This document shows positions 1 through 8,593 of a DNA stretch of 64,000 bases, piece by piece (positions within the stretch are counted from its first letter, which is position 1; the number at the start of each line of letters is the position of its first letter). This DNA comes from Beijerinckiaceae bacterium (lineage in GTDB: Bacteria; Pseudomonadota; Alphaproteobacteria; Rhizobiales; Beijerinckiaceae). Made by a program: the position numbers and the translations under genes. Below the pieces are notes generated by a model. That model was not told the DNA's origin, searched no databases, and saw only the letters and a list, made by a program, of their open reading frames with translations. The stretch is taken from positions 1 through 64,000 of the forward strand of contig CANJNI010000027.1 in assembly GCA_947475995.1 (NCBI GenBank), given 5' to 3'.

Positions 1-391
1 GGCGGTCGCGCTCGGCCTCGCGCACCTTCTGGACGATGACCTGCTTGGCGGATTGCGCCGGAATGCGGCCGAAGTCGAAGGGCGGCAGGGTCTCGGCGAT
101 CCAGTCGCCAACCTGTGCGGCCGGGTTCTTGCGGCGCGCTTCATTGATGGTGATCTGGGTCGCGTCGTTCTCGACCTGATCCACCACCAGCAGCAGGCGC
201 GAAAAGCGCAGCTCGCCGGTCTTCGGATTGATCTCGGCGCGGACTTCCGTCTCCTGGCCGTACCGCGAGCGCGCCGCCTTCTGGAGCGCGTCTTCCATCG
301 CGTTCAGAACGACCTCGCGCGGAATGGACTTTTCGCGCGCGACCGCTTCGGCGATCTGCAGGAGTTCAAGTCGGTTGGCGCTGATCGCCAT
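1..391 (-). CDS. nusA: Transcription termination/antitermination protein NusA, N-terminal part (cut by window edge)
   Basis: Read on the minus strand from an ATG at 389-391, the protein begins MAISANRLELLQIAEAVARE and continues with the NusA N-terminal RNA-polymerase-binding domain, including the family-typical segments 'VLNAMEDALQKAARSRYG' and 'INPKTGELRFSRLLLVVD'. The frame is open to base 1, so only about 130 residues are visible; the S1 and KH domains lie outside. NusA binds RNA polymerase and modulates pausing, intrinsic termination and antitermination in the cytoplasm. It lies 48 nt downstream of rimP on the same strand, the standard bacterial rimP-nusA order, so the two are very probably co-transcribed. 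Confidence 0.95.
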   Translation of the reverse strand, partial: MAISANRLELLQIAEAVAREKSIPREVVLNAMEDALQKAARSRYGQETEVRAEINPKTGELRFSRLLLVVDQVENDATQITINEARRKNPAAQVGDWIAETLPPFDFGRIPAQSAKQVIVQKVREAERDR

Positions 392-439
392 GGGGCTTCT
401 CCTTCGACGGACCTTGGTCCGGTTGAATGCAGTCTCGGG

Positions 440-1174
440 TTAACGTTTTTTCTTTGCCGGCGCCCATACGGGCTTCGGCTTGTTCATGTTGCGGGTTGCA
501 AAACGGCCGGGCCCGCGGCGCGGGGCCTCGGCGGGTTCGCTCGCCTCGTCTTCGGCAGGCGGCTCGTCGCCTGCTTCCTTGGCGGCTTTCAGGGATTCGC
601 GAATAAGCGCTTCGGTGAGAATGAGCCGCGCCTCTTCGAGATCGCGCAGGGGCAGAACCACATCGGCTTCTTCATCCGGCTTCGAGTCAGTGCGGCGCAG
701 ACGCAGCCTGGCGTCCTTGCCTTCGCCCTCGACGCCTTCGATCCAGCCGCGGAAACGCTTGCGATTATCGTGCAGGACGGAAAGCTCGACGCGCGCCTCG
801 TGCCCGATGGCGCGGCGGAAATCCGAAACCCGCACCAGCGGCCGGTCGATGCCGGGGGACGACATTTCGAGGTGATAGGCCGCCGCATGGAGCGGATCTT
901 CCAGGTCCAGCACAGGCGACAGGGCCATGCTGGCGTTCTCGCAATCGGCGACATTCATGATTCCGTCCGGCCGTTCGGCCATGATCTGCAAGGTCATGCC
1001 GTTGGCGGCGGAAATCTTCACCCGCACCAGCCGGTAGCCGACGTCGCGCAGCACCGGAATCGCGATGCGGGCCACCCGTGCAGCCACGCCCGTCTCCTCC
1101 ATGAGACGCGGCTCGTCCAGAAGCGCGAGCGCTTCGGGCGACATGGTGAACGGGGTCGGGGCCTGCGGTATCAT
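440..1174 (-). CDS. rimP: Ribosome maturation factor RimP
   Basis: RimP assists 30S subunit assembly. The product from the ATG at 1174 is 244 aa and carries the two expected parts: an N-terminal domain with '[20 protein letters not shown]' and '[18 protein letters not shown]', the signature '[14 protein letters not shown]', then a C-terminal SH3-like part ('[20 protein letters not shown]'). It ends in a basic, low-complexity tail rich in Glu/Ala then Lys, longer than the roughly 150-aa E. coli protein but normal for alphaproteobacteria. The frame is open upstream to 1420, but that part crosses a terminator hairpin and is not RimP-like; ATG 1144 is an alternative start. Forms an operon with nusA. 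Confidence 0.93.
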   Translation of the reverse strand: MIPQAPTPFTMSPEALALLDEPRLMEETGVAARVARIAIPVLRDVGYRLVRVKISAANGMTLQIMAERPDGIMNVADCENASMALSPVLDLEDPLHAAAYHLEMSSPGIDRPLVRVSDFRRAIGHEARVELSVLHDNRKRFRGWIEGVEGEGKDARLRLRRTDSKPDEEADVVLPLRDLEEARLILTEALIRESLKAAKEAGDEPPAEDEASEPAEAPRRGPGRFATRNMNKPKPVWAPAKKKR

Positions 1175-1472
1175 GGTCCAGCTGGTCCGGGAGGGCCGAC
1201 CTGCCGCCCCGCCGATGGTCAGGCTCGGGCAACAAAAAAGAGCGGGTCCCGGCCGGGCCCCACTCTCCAAATCGACCATCCAGAGGACGATCCATATGAG
1301 AAACTGATGAGCTTCATATACGCGGTTTTCCGGAATTTGCAAGGAGTTTCGGGAAGCCGGGCCATGGCTTTGCGCGCCTTCGAAATTCGCCGCATGCGAT
1401 AAGTTCCGTCGCCGCCGCATTGCGGCGCTGTCCCGGCCTTTCTAGCCTCCCTGTCAATCACAGGAGGCGGCC
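1175..1472. other. Intergenic leader between divergent rimP and the CMD-family gene
   Basis: About 300 bp with no credible gene. It must hold the divergent promoters of rimP-nusA (minus) and the secreted CMD-family gene (plus). The only clear structure is the minus-strand hairpin plus T-run at 1234-1265, described separately. A weak open frame runs through it on the minus strand but has no recognisable protein features. Confidence 0.6.
1234..1265 (-). terminator. Terminator-like hairpin in the rimP-nusA leader
   Basis: On the minus strand a stem GAGTGGG/CCCGCTC (one G-T wobble), with a CCC/GGG extension inside the loop, is followed at once by six T residues (1239-1234). This is a good intrinsic terminator, but it lies 60 nt upstream of the rimP start and no minus-strand gene precedes it before the divergent gene at 1473. 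It is therefore either an attenuator for rimP-nusA or the end of a short untranslated leader RNA. Confidence 0.6.
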
Positions 1473-2183
1473 ATGAAACTCATCGCGGCGATACTGGCGG
1501 GAACCATCATCAGCACGGGGCTCTGGATGACGACGCAATCTCTCGGGCAGGCGCGGATCGAAACCGTGCCTGAAAAGAAAACCACACTGCCGGCGGACGT
1601 TCACCCCGAATCGCGTTCGCGACTGCCGCTCGTCAAACGCGAAAACATGGATGAGCAGAGGCAGAAAGCTTACGACGCCGTCGTCGATCCGAAGAGCAGA
1701 TTGAAGGCAGAGCTGATCGGCCCCGCCGGCATCTGGCTCAACGTGCCGGAACTGTCGCCGCACATTCGCGAAATCAACTGGTTCCTGCGCAACAAGTTTC
1801 CGCTCGACGCGAAGCTGACCGAACTCGTCATTCTGGCCACAGTGCGGGAGTCAGACGGCGAAACCGAATGGGCCGCGCATGAGCCGGCCGCTCTCAAGGC
1901 GGGTCTCTCAAAAAACGTGATCGACATCATCCGCTATCGCCAGCCGATTGCGGATGTCGACCCGAAGGAGGCGGCGATCATCCAGATGGCGCGGGAGCTT
2001 CTCGGCGCCAAAAAACTGTCCGCCGCAACCTACGCGGAGGCGCTGAAACATTTCGGCCAGCAGAACCTCGTGATGATGGTGCTGCTCATGGCGAACTACT
2101 CGCAGACTTCCATCATCCTGCACGCTTTCGATCAGCAATTGCGGCCCGAACTGACGCCGCTCCTGCCGGTGGTGCAGCGGTAG
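1473..2183 (+). CDS. Secreted carboxymuconolactone decarboxylase/AhpD-like family protein
   Basis: 236 aa. The first 25 or so residues form a signal peptide or N-terminal anchor (MKLIAAILAGTIISTGLWM). The rest resembles the CMD/AhpD fold: 'GIWLNVPELSPHIREINWFL', 'LDAKLTELVILATVRES', 'EWAAHEPAALKAGLS' and a C-terminal helix pair ending 'QNLVMMVLLMANYSQTSIIL'. The redox CxxC of AhpD-type members is absent, which places it with the CMD-like branch where an 'E-W-x-x-H-E' segment is conserved. Its substrate is unknown; export of such a protein is less usual. The start has a good ribosome site (aggaggcgg just upstream). Transcribed alone. Confidence 0.75.
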   Translation: MKLIAAILAGTIISTGLWMTTQSLGQARIETVPEKKTTLPADVHPESRSRLPLVKRENMDEQRQKAYDAVVDPKSRLKAELIGPAGIWLNVPELSPHIREINWFLRNKFPLDAKLTELVILATVRESDGETEWAAHEPAALKAGLSKNVIDIIRYRQPIADVDPKEAAIIQMARELLGAKKLSAATYAEALKHFGQQNLVMMVLLMANYSQTSIILHAFDQQLRPELTPLLPVVQR

Positions 2184-2200
2184 AAAATCTTGCAGAGACG

Positions 2201-2229
2201 AAAAAAATGGCCGGGGCAGGCCCGGCCAT
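2201..2229 (-). terminator. Intrinsic terminator of argG
   Basis: A perfect 9-bp stem ATGGCCGGG/CCCGGCCAT with a 5-nt loop (2207-2229 on the plus strand) is followed on the minus strand by a run of T (2207-2201). It lies 25 nt beyond the argG stop and also faces the end of the convergent CMD-family gene. Confidence 0.85.
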
Positions 2230-2253
2230 CAAGCAGATTGCTGAGAGAAAGAC

Positions 2254-3489
2254 TTACGACCGCAGGCGTTCCCGGTTGCCAAGCGTCCTCAGCCGCAGCG
2301 CATTGAGCTTGATGAAGCCCGCCGCATCGCGATGATCGTAAGCCACGTTGCCTTCTTCAAAGGTCACGAGGTCCTGATCGTAGAGCGAATAGGGCGACTG
2401 GCGGCCGACGACGCGCACATTGCCCTTGTAAAGCTTCAGACGCACGCGGCCCGTCACCTTTTCCTGGCTCTTGTCGATCAGCGACTGCAACATCTCGCGC
2501 TCCGGCGAGAACCAGAAGCCGTTGTAGATCAGCTCGGCATATTTCGGCATCAGCTCGTCCTTGAGATGCGCTGCGCCGCGATCCAGCGTGATGGACTCGA
2601 TGCCCCGATGCGCCTGCAACAGGATCGTGCCGCCGGGCGTTTCGTAAACGCCGCGCGACTTCATGCCGACGAAACGGTTCTCGACGAGATCGAGGCGCCC
2701 GATGCCGTTGGCCTTGCCGAGCTCGTTCAGCGCCGCCAGCAAAGTGGCGGGCGACATTTTCTCGCCGTTCACCGCCACCGCGTCGCCCTTCTCGAAGTCG
2801 ATGGTGATTTCCGTCACCACGTCAGGGGCGTCTTCGGGCGCGATGGTGCGCATGTGGACATATTCGGGCGGCTCCACCCACGGATCTTCCAGCACCTTGC
2901 CTTCGGACGATGAGTGCAGAAGGTTGGCGTCCACCGAGAAGGGCGCTTCGCCTCGCTTGTCCTTGGCGATCGGAATCTGGTGCTGTTCGGCGAAGGCGAT
3001 GAGCGACTCGCGGCTCTTGAAGTCCCATTCGCGCCACGGGGCGATGACGTGGATGCCGGGCTCCAGCGCATAGTAACCAAGCTCGAACCGCACCTGATCG
3101 TTGCCCTTGCCGGTGGCCCCGTGGGACACCGCATCTGCCCCGACCTTGCGGGCGATCTCGATCTGCTTCTTGGCGATCAGCGGGCGGGCGATGGAGGTGC
3201 CCAGCAGGTAAAGCCCTTCGTACTGCGCGTTGGCGCGGAACATCGGGAACACATAGTCGCGGACGAATTCCTCGCGCACGTCCTCGATGAAGATGTGCTC
3301 GTCCTTGATGCCCATCAACTGCGCCTTCTTGCGCGCCGGCTCCAGTTCCTCGCCCTGGCCCAGATCCGCCGTGAAGGTGACGACTTCGCACCCGTAGGTG
3401 GTCTGCAGCCATTTCAGGATGATGGATGTGTCGAGCCCGCCCGAATAGGCGAGGACGACGCGTTTGATGGATTTGGTGGTGTGCGACAT
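2254..3489 (-). CDS. argG: Argininosuccinate synthase
   Basis: 411 aa, full length. Joins citrulline and aspartate with ATP use, the penultimate step of arginine synthesis, in the cytoplasm. The N-terminal PP-loop '[16 protein letters not shown]' (residues about 13-28) binds ATP; later family blocks include '[15 protein letters not shown]', 'IAPWREW' and '[17 protein letters not shown]'. The start ATG at 3487-3489 gives the normal N-terminus. It stands alone with its own terminator at 2201-2229; the upstream neighbour on the same strand (PAP2 phosphatase) is 107 nt away. Confidence 0.97.
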   Translation of the reverse strand: MSHTTKSIKRVVLAYSGGLDTSIILKWLQTTYGCEVVTFTADLGQGEELEPARKKAQLMGIKDEHIFIEDVREEFVRDYVFPMFRANAQYEGLYLLGTSIARPLIAKKQIEIARKVGADAVSHGATGKGNDQVRFELGYYALEPGIHVIAPWREWDFKSRESLIAFAEQHQIPIAKDKRGEAPFSVDANLLHSSSEGKVLEDPWVEPPEYVHMRTIAPEDAPDVVTEITIDFEKGDAVAVNGEKMSPATLLAALNELGKANGIGRLDLVENRFVGMKSRGVYETPGGTILLQAHRGIESITLDRGAAHLKDELMPKYAELIYNGFWFSPEREMLQSLIDKSQEKVTGRVRLKLYKGNVRVVGRQSPYSLYDQDLVTFEEGNVAYDHRDAAGFIKLNALRLRTLGNRERLRS

Positions 3490-3595
3490 GGAGGCTCACA
3501 GTGTGGGGGCCGGACGGCCCTGAAATTTCGGCGCGACTATAGGGATTGGCGCACATGGCGCAAGCGCGCGGCCTGCGCCTTTCGGCGACCTGCGA

Positions 3596-4258
3596 CTATC
3601 GGCGCTCCGGGCTGAACATGATCCGGTGCAGGCCAAGCACGATCAGGATGGTGAACAGCGCCGCGAAAATCACGTCGGACAGGTAATGGCCCCCATAGGC
3701 CATGCGCAGCACCGAGACCGACGCTCCGAAGACCAGCGAGGCCGCCACCGCATAAGGGCGGACCGGGGGCGGCGACATCATCGCCGGGGCCAGCGTCCAG
3801 AAGGCCGAGGAGCCTTCGCCCGACACGAAGGAGCAATTGCGCTTGCAGGCCCCGTCCGTCCGGTACCAGGGCCGGAACTCCATGGTTCCGCCGAATTCCT
3901 GCGTCTGGCTGGGCCTGGGGCGATGCCAGTGGTCCTTGAAGACCAGATTGGCCATCAGGCCGGGCGCGAGCGCCATCGACAGCGCCAGAAACAGCAGCGT
4001 CCTGCCGGCAGGCCGCGGGTCGGGGTCGCCCTTGCGGCGGCGGGCGAAATGAATGCCGCCTGCCCCGAGCAGGATCACGAACGGAGTGAGGTAACCCACG
4101 CGACGCGCCCAGTCGCCCGCCGTCGAGACCCCCGAAAAAGTCCTCTCGCCCACATGGAAAGCGCGCGCAGCCGCCAGATCCAGCTCCGGCCACAGCGCGA
4201 AAATCACGCCGGTCACGAGCGCCAGAAGCGTGCAGATGATCAATCCGGCCCGGATCAT
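3596..4258 (-). CDS. PAP2-superfamily membrane phosphatase
   Basis: 220 aa with about five or six hydrophobic segments. The three phosphatase motifs of the PAP2 family are visible in order: 'KDHWHRPRP' (motif 1), 'SFVSGEGSSAF' (motif 2, with Glu where most members have His: SGE instead of SGH) and 'RMAYGGHYLSDV' (motif 3). Family members dephosphorylate lipid phosphates such as lipid A, phosphatidylglycerophosphate or undecaprenyl pyrophosphate. An LpxE-like lipid A phosphatase is one possibility, but substrate cannot be decided. The SGE variant could alter catalysis. Divergent from moeB. Confidence 0.82.
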   Translation of the reverse strand: MIRAGLIICTLLALVTGVIFALWPELDLAAARAFHVGERTFSGVSTAGDWARRVGYLTPFVILLGAGGIHFARRRKGDPDPRPAGRTLLFLALSMALAPGLMANLVFKDHWHRPRPSQTQEFGGTMEFRPWYRTDGACKRNCSFVSGEGSSAFWTLAPAMMSPPPVRPYAVAASLVFGASVSVLRMAYGGHYLSDVIFAALFTILIVLGLHRIMFSPERR

Positions 4259-4369
4259 GGATTTTCCTTGGGGCGTTGCCTCCGGGCGAGCCTTAGCGCA
4301 GCCGTCGGGCGGCGCAAAGCGCGTTCACGGCCTATGGTTTGCGCGCAGCCCGCCTGCTAGGGTCCGCTC

Positions 4370-5152
4370 ATGTCGCTTTCGTCGGAAGAAATCGAGCGTT
4401 ACGCCCGTCATATCGTGCTGCATGGGGTCGGGGGCCCCGGCCAGCAGAAGCTGAAGGCCGCCCGTGTTCTGGTGATCGGGGCAGGCGGGCTCGGCTCTCC
4501 CGTGCTGCAATATCTGGCGGCGGCGGGCATCGGCACGCTCGGGGTGGTGGACGACGACGAGGTGTCGCTGTCCAATCTCCAGCGGCAGGTGCTGCACGGC
4601 ACCCCAGACGTGGGCCGCCCCAAGGTCGACAGCGCCGCAGACGCCATCGCGCGCCTCAATCCGCATGTGCGGCTGGAGGCTCACCGTTTCCGGCTGAATA
4701 CCGAGAATGTCCGGGCGCTCGTGGCCGGTTACGATCTGGTCGCCGACGGCTCGGACAATTTCGAGACCCGCTATGCGGTGGCGGACGCCTGCTTTTTCGA
4801 GAAGAAGCCGCTCGTGACGGCGGCCGTGGGGGCCTTCGACGGCTCGCTCACGACGCTGCGGCCTTTCGAGACGGGGCCGGACGGCGCGCCCAACCCGACC
4901 TACCGCTGCCTGTTTCCCGAGCCGCCGCCTGCCGGCATGGTGCCAGCCTGTTCGGAAGCGGGCGTGCTGGGGGCCCTGACGGGAATCCTCGGGACCATGA
5001 TGGCCCTTGAAGTGATCCGCGAGATCGTCGGCTTCGGGGAAAATCTGGTCGGGCGGTTGCTGCTGGTCGACACGCGCGCAATGCGCTTCGACACGATGAC
5101 CTACGACTGGGACCCGGCCAATCCGCTCAACGGATCGCAAGCGATCCGCTGA
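4370..5152 (+). CDS. moeB: MoeB/ThiF/HesA-family adenylyltransferase
   Basis: 260 aa. Adenylates the C-terminal Gly-Gly of a ubiquitin-like sulfur carrier (MoaD or ThiS). The nucleotide motif 'VLVIGAGGLGSPVLQYLA' is at about residues 33-50, followed by 'DDDEVSLSNLQRQVLH' with the conserved Asp and Arg, 'DGSDNFETRY' and the catalytic-Cys block 'PACSEAGVLGALTGILG'. The paired CxxC zinc motifs of E. coli MoeB are not present (only a single Cys in 'YRCLFPEPPP'), so this is the zinc-less HesA/MoeB branch. No MoaD or ThiS gene lies beside it, so the choice between molybdopterin and thiamine use is open. Confidence 0.88.
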   Translation: MSLSSEEIERYARHIVLHGVGGPGQQKLKAARVLVIGAGGLGSPVLQYLAAAGIGTLGVVDDDEVSLSNLQRQVLHGTPDVGRPKVDSAADAIARLNPHVRLEAHRFRLNTENVRALVAGYDLVADGSDNFETRYAVADACFFEKKPLVTAAVGAFDGSLTTLRPFETGPDGAPNPTYRCLFPEPPPAGMVPACSEAGVLGALTGILGTMMALEVIREIVGFGENLVGRLLLVDTRAMRFDTMTYDWDPANPLNGSQAIR

Positions 5153-5176
5153 ATGGATCGGAAACGATCCCATGAG
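5131..5176. repeat. Two tandem GATCG-type hairpins at the moeB/ridA convergence
   Basis: CGGATCGC-AA-GCGATCCG (5131-5148, a perfect 8-bp palindrome overlapping the end of moeB) is followed by GGATCG-GAAA-CGATCC (5155-5170, GNRA loop). Neither has a T-run. They lie between converging genes and probably act as transcript 3' ends or small palindromic repeats. Related GCGATC-N4-GATCGC hairpins occur at 59076-59127. Confidence 0.5.
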
Positions 5177-5216
5177 GGCGACGGGCGCGCCCAAGCGCCC
5201 GCCGCAAGAACCCGGC

Positions 5217-5567
5217 TTACTTTGCGGCGATCGCCTGAATCTCGACCGTATAGGCCGGAGCCGCAAGCTTCGCCTCGACGGTGGCGCGGGCGGGCGTATT
5301 CCCGACCGGGACCCACTTGTCCCACACGGCGTTCATTTCGGCGAAACGGCCGATGTCGGAGAGGTAGATGTTCACCGACAGGATCTTCGTCTTGTCGGAA
5401 CCGGCTTCCGCCAGCAGGCCGTCGATGATCGCGAGAATCTCGGTCGTCTGTTCGCCGACGCTCTTGCCAGCGGCCTTGTCGGCCACCTGACCGGCCAGAT
5501 AGATCGTGTTTCCGTGCACGACGGCCTTGCTCATGCGGGGGCCGGGCTGAATGCGCTGGATGGTCAT
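5217..5567 (-). CDS. RidA-family (YjgF/YER057c/UK114) enamine/imine deaminase-like protein
   Basis: 116 aa, standard RidA length. RidA hydrolyses reactive enamine/imine intermediates released by PLP enzymes. Family blocks are clear: 'MSKAVVHGNTIYLAGQV', 'TTEILAIIDGLLAEAGSDKT', and 'NTPARATVEAKLAAP', which contains the Arg (in 'ARATVEA') that binds the substrate carboxylate in RidA. It is a stand-alone gene, divergent from the aldolase gene at 5706. Many RidA-like subfamilies have lost or changed specificity; with the Arg present deaminase activity is plausible. Confidence 0.88.
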   Translation of the reverse strand: MTIQRIQPGPRMSKAVVHGNTIYLAGQVADKAAGKSVGEQTTEILAIIDGLLAEAGSDKTKILSVNIYLSDIGRFAEMNAVWDKWVPVGNTPARATVEAKLAAPAYTVEIQAIAAK

Positions 5568-5705
5568 CGGTTCTTCCTTTCGCTCGCCTGCCGAAAGGCG
5601 GGCCGGGCGCTTCCAGTAGTGGATCGTCCCGCCCGGTTCAAGCCGCCGACTTGCGCCCGAGCGTCACCCTCTGCCAAATGCCGTCAATCAAATCGCGGAG
5701 GAACC

Positions 5706-6404
5706 ATGACGCCCGACGACGCCAAGCAGAAACTCATCACGGCCGGCCTCATCCTCGAAGGCGCCGGACAGGGCGACATGACGCGCGGCCATGTGTCGGT
5801 GCGCGTTCCGGGCGATCCATCGCGCTTTTACATGAAGCCGCATTCGTTCGGCTTCGACGAGATCACGATGGACAATATCGTCACCTGCGACATGGACGGC
5901 AAGAAGGTCGAAGGCTGGGCGCCGCGCCACAGCGAGATCTTCATCCATACGGAAATCTACAAGGCTCGGCCCGACATCACGTCGATCATCCATTCGCATC
6001 CCGATCATGCGGTCGCGGTTTCGGCGACAGGTCGCCCGCTGCGCATGCTGAGCCAGCCGTCGGCCGCCTTTGCGGACGGCGTCGGCTATTACAAGGACAC
6101 GATTGATCTCATTCGTCGCGAGGACCAGGGCGCGGGCGTGGCGAAAGCTTTTGGAACGCACAAGGCGGCGTTTCTGAAAAACCACGGCGTCGTGGTGGGC
6201 GGCGTCACGCTGGAAGAAGCCGTGATCCTGACAATCATGCTGGAAAACGCCTGCCGCATCCAGATTCTGGCCGAATCTGCCGGCGACCTCGCGCCCGAAT
6301 TTCCCCGCGAGGACATTCTGGAACTCTACAACAAGCTGTCGCGGCCCGAACAGCATACGGTGAATTTCAACTATCTGGCCCGCCGCGCGCGCCGGCAGAA
6401 GTGA
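5706..6404 (+). CDS. Class II aldolase/adducin-family protein
   Basis: 232 aa. The fold binds zinc and cleaves or epimerises sugar phosphates and related aldols. Ligand histidines are visible in 'SIIHSHPDHAVAVSATG' (about residues 97-113) and 'FLKNHGVVVGG' (about residues 156-166). The frame is open to 5172, but ATG 5706 has a good site (GGAGGAACC directly upstream) and gives the family's normal N-terminus 'KQKLITAGLILEGAGQGDM'. It heads a three-gene run with a 2-hydroxyacid dehydrogenase (31 nt later) and an enolase-superfamily enzyme, which together suggest breakdown of a sugar acid or other hydroxyacid. Exact substrate unknown. Confidence 0.85.
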   Translation: MTPDDAKQKLITAGLILEGAGQGDMTRGHVSVRVPGDPSRFYMKPHSFGFDEITMDNIVTCDMDGKKVEGWAPRHSEIFIHTEIYKARPDITSIIHSHPDHAVAVSATGRPLRMLSQPSAAFADGVGYYKDTIDLIRREDQGAGVAKAFGTHKAAFLKNHGVVVGGVTLEEAVILTIMLENACRIQILAESAGDLAPEFPREDILELYNKLSRPEQHTVNFNYLARRARRQK

Positions 6405-6435
6405 CGAGCATTCGCTGAACAAATAGGAGGAACGA

Positions 6436-7395
6436 ATGCGCGTCGTATTCGCCAGCAAGATCGCCCGCAAGCCGCTCATCGATCATCTGAAAAAGGTGGA
6501 AGGAATCGACCTCGTCATTCTCGACGAATTGTCCGAAATGCCGCCGCTCGTGAAGGATGCCGACGTGCTGGTCATCCAGGATCCGCGCGGCCCGGACGGG
6601 CGCAACATTGCAGCGGAACTGAAACAGCCCGGCTGCAAGGTGCGCTGGGTGCAGATCGTCTCCGCCGGCTTTGAAGGCCTCACGGCCCACAATCCGCCTG
6701 CGCATATCCAGATCACCAATCAGGGCGGCGCAGTTGCGCCCGTGGTGGCCGAACACGCCATGGCGAGCATTCTGGCGATGGCGCGGCAGATTCCGGCCAT
6801 CGTGATGAACTCGTCGCGCCATGCGTGGGAGAAGGATTTCAAGGTCCCGGTCATGTCGGTCGAGCGCAAGACGCTCGTCATCGTCGGCCACGGCAATATC
6901 GGGGGCCATCTGGCGAAACGCGCCAAGGCTTTCGACATGCGGGTGCTGGCTGTGTCGCGCTCGCCCATCGACGATCCGAATGTGGATGAGGCTTTCAGCC
7001 TCGCCGATATGCACAAGGCTCTGGCGCATGCCGATGCGGTCGCGGTCTGCATCGCTCTTTCGGCGTCAACGCGCAGCATGTTCGGCGCGAAGGAATTTGC
7101 GGCGTGCAGGAAGGGCGCTCTGTTCACCAACGTTTCGCGCGGCGAGACAGTGGATCAGGTCGCGTTGAAGGCCGCGCTTGAATCAGGCCAGATCGGCTTC
7201 GCATTCATCGACGTCACGACGCCCGAGCCGCTGCCGTCCGACGATCCGCTGTGGAGCGCGCCCAATATCGTCATCGGTCCCCATACGGCGGGTGGCGGAA
7301 GCCTCCACACCGGCGACCGCGTCGGCGCGACGGTGGCGGACAATGTGCGGCGCTTCCTGGCCGGCCAGCCGTTGCAGCACCTCATCAAGATTTGA
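6436..7395 (+). CDS. D-isomer-specific 2-hydroxyacid dehydrogenase family protein
   Basis: 319 aa. NAD(P)-dependent oxidation/reduction of a 2-hydroxy/2-keto acid. The Rossmann motif 'VIVGHGNIGGHLAKRA' is at about residues 150-165; the catalytic Arg lies in 'TNVSRGETVDQVAL', the Glu in 'DVTTPEPLP' and the His in 'IGPHTAGGG'. The catalytic domain is slightly diverged (a 'GGAVAPVVAEHAMASILAMA' segment is recognisable). Ribosome site aggagg at 6427-6432. It stands 7 nt before the enolase-superfamily gene and is surely co-transcribed with it and with the aldolase gene upstream. Confidence 0.88.
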   Translation: MRVVFASKIARKPLIDHLKKVEGIDLVILDELSEMPPLVKDADVLVIQDPRGPDGRNIAAELKQPGCKVRWVQIVSAGFEGLTAHNPPAHIQITNQGGAVAPVVAEHAMASILAMARQIPAIVMNSSRHAWEKDFKVPVMSVERKTLVIVGHGNIGGHLAKRAKAFDMRVLAVSRSPIDDPNVDEAFSLADMHKALAHADAVAVCIALSASTRSMFGAKEFAACRKGALFTNVSRGETVDQVALKAALESGQIGFAFIDVTTPEPLPSDDPLWSAPNIVIGPHTAGGGSLHTGDRVGATVADNVRRFLAGQPLQHLIKI

Positions 7396-7402
7396 GGCTC
7401 CC

Positions 7403-8593
7403 ATGAAGATCGTCAGGATCGAGGACTTTCACGTCAGCGGCGGCTGGGACGCCTGGTCGTTCCTGAAGATCACCACGGACGAAGGTCTTGTGGGCTGGTC
7501 GGAATACAATGAGGCGCGCGGACGGCGCGGGCTTACGCCCGTCGTGCGCGGTCTAGCCGAACTCGTCATAGGCGAAGATCCGCGCAACGTCGGCAAGATC
7601 GGCGCGCATCTCTACAATCTCACCAAGTCGACCGCCGGCGGATTGCAGGCGCTCGCCATCGGGGCCATCGAGAACGCCTGTCTGGACATCAAGGCCAAGG
7701 CGCTCGGCGTCCCGGTCTATGAATTGTTCGGCGGCGCGCTGCGCACGAAGCTGCCGACCTACTGGTCGCATTGCGGCATGTATCGCGCCCGCTTTCCGGA
7801 CCTTTTCGAGAAGGTCATCGGCAAGCCCGCCGTGCGCTCGCTCGACGATATCAAGAAGCTCGGCGCTGAAGTCGCGGCGGGCGGCTTCATCGGGCTGAAG
7901 ACGAACCTTCTCCAGCTCGATCCCGTCGTGCTGAAAGGCGCGATGCCTTACGTTGTGCGCGGCGCGGGCCCGTTCGAGATGAACATCGAGGATCGCCTCA
8001 TCGACATGGTGGTCGATCAGCTCGCAGCCTTTCGCGAGGGCGCGGGCGACAAGGTGAAGTTGATGATGGACCTCAACTTCAATTACCGCACGGAGGGCTT
8101 CCGGCAGATCGCAAAAGCCGTCGAGCCGTTCCGGATGATGTGGCTCGAAATGGACACATGGGAGCCGCAGGCGCTGGCGTCGATCCGCGCCGCAACGTCA
8201 ACGCCCATCGCGTCGCTCGAAGCCGTATTGGGTCGACGCGCCCTTCGTCCTTATGCGGATGCGCAGGCGGTCGACGTGGCCATCGTGGACGTTGTGTTCA
8301 ACGGCATGATGGAAGCGGTGAAAATGGCGGCGCTGCTCGATTCCTACGAGATCAACGTCGCTGCGCATAATTCGCACGGCCCGCTCGGCTCCCTGATGAG
8401 CGCGCACTTCTGCGCCGTGATCCCGAATTTTCGCGTTCTCGAATTCGACAACGACGAAGCCCCGTGGCGTCGCCAATTGCTGTCGCATCCGTTCACGGTC
8501 GAGAACGGGCAATTCATGCTCCCGACGCGACCGGGCTGGGGCGCGGATATCGTCGAGGAGGTCATTCGCGCGCATCCGCCAAAAGGCCACTAG
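7403..8593 (+). CDS. Mandelate racemase/muconate lactonizing enzyme family protein (enolase superfamily)
   Basis: 396 aa from ATG 7403. Members abstract a proton alpha to a carboxylate, as in acid-sugar dehydratases. The N-terminal capping domain ('TTDEGLVGWSEYNEARG') is followed by the barrel; metal-binding acids are expected in 'LMMDLNFNY', 'MWLEMDTWEP' and 'PIASLEAVLG', and a late 'VAAHNSHGPLGSLMSAHF' carries the His typical of galactonate-dehydratase-like members. Its position after a 2-hydroxyacid dehydrogenase and an aldolase fits an acid-sugar dehydration/aldol-cleavage route. The open frame upstream of 7403 is inside the previous gene. Its stop overlaps the DUF72 stop tail-to-tail by 4 nt. 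Confidence 0.87.
   Translation: MKIVRIEDFHVSGGWDAWSFLKITTDEGLVGWSEYNEARGRRGLTPVVRGLAELVIGEDPRNVGKIGAHLYNLTKSTAGGLQALAIGAIENACLDIKAKALGVPVYELFGGALRTKLPTYWSHCGMYRARFPDLFEKVIGKPAVRSLDDIKKLGAEVAAGGFIGLKTNLLQLDPVVLKGAMPYVVRGAGPFEMNIEDRLIDMVVDQLAAFREGAGDKVKLMMDLNFNYRTEGFRQIAKAVEPFRMMWLEMDTWEPQALASIRAATSTPIASLEAVLGRRALRPYADAQAVDVAIVDVVFNGMMEAVKMAALLDSYEINVAAHNSHGPLGSLMSAHFCAVIPNFRVLEFDNDEAPWRRQLLSHPFTVENGQFMLPTRPGWGADIVEEVIRAHPPKGH

Noticed and set aside
53-1402. 449-aa plus-strand open frame over nusA and rimP
   Set aside because: Shadow of two well-supported minus-strand genes.
5217-5567. RidA as a toxin-antitoxin or defence component
   Set aside because: Normal length, complete family motifs and a housekeeping setting; nothing supports a special role.
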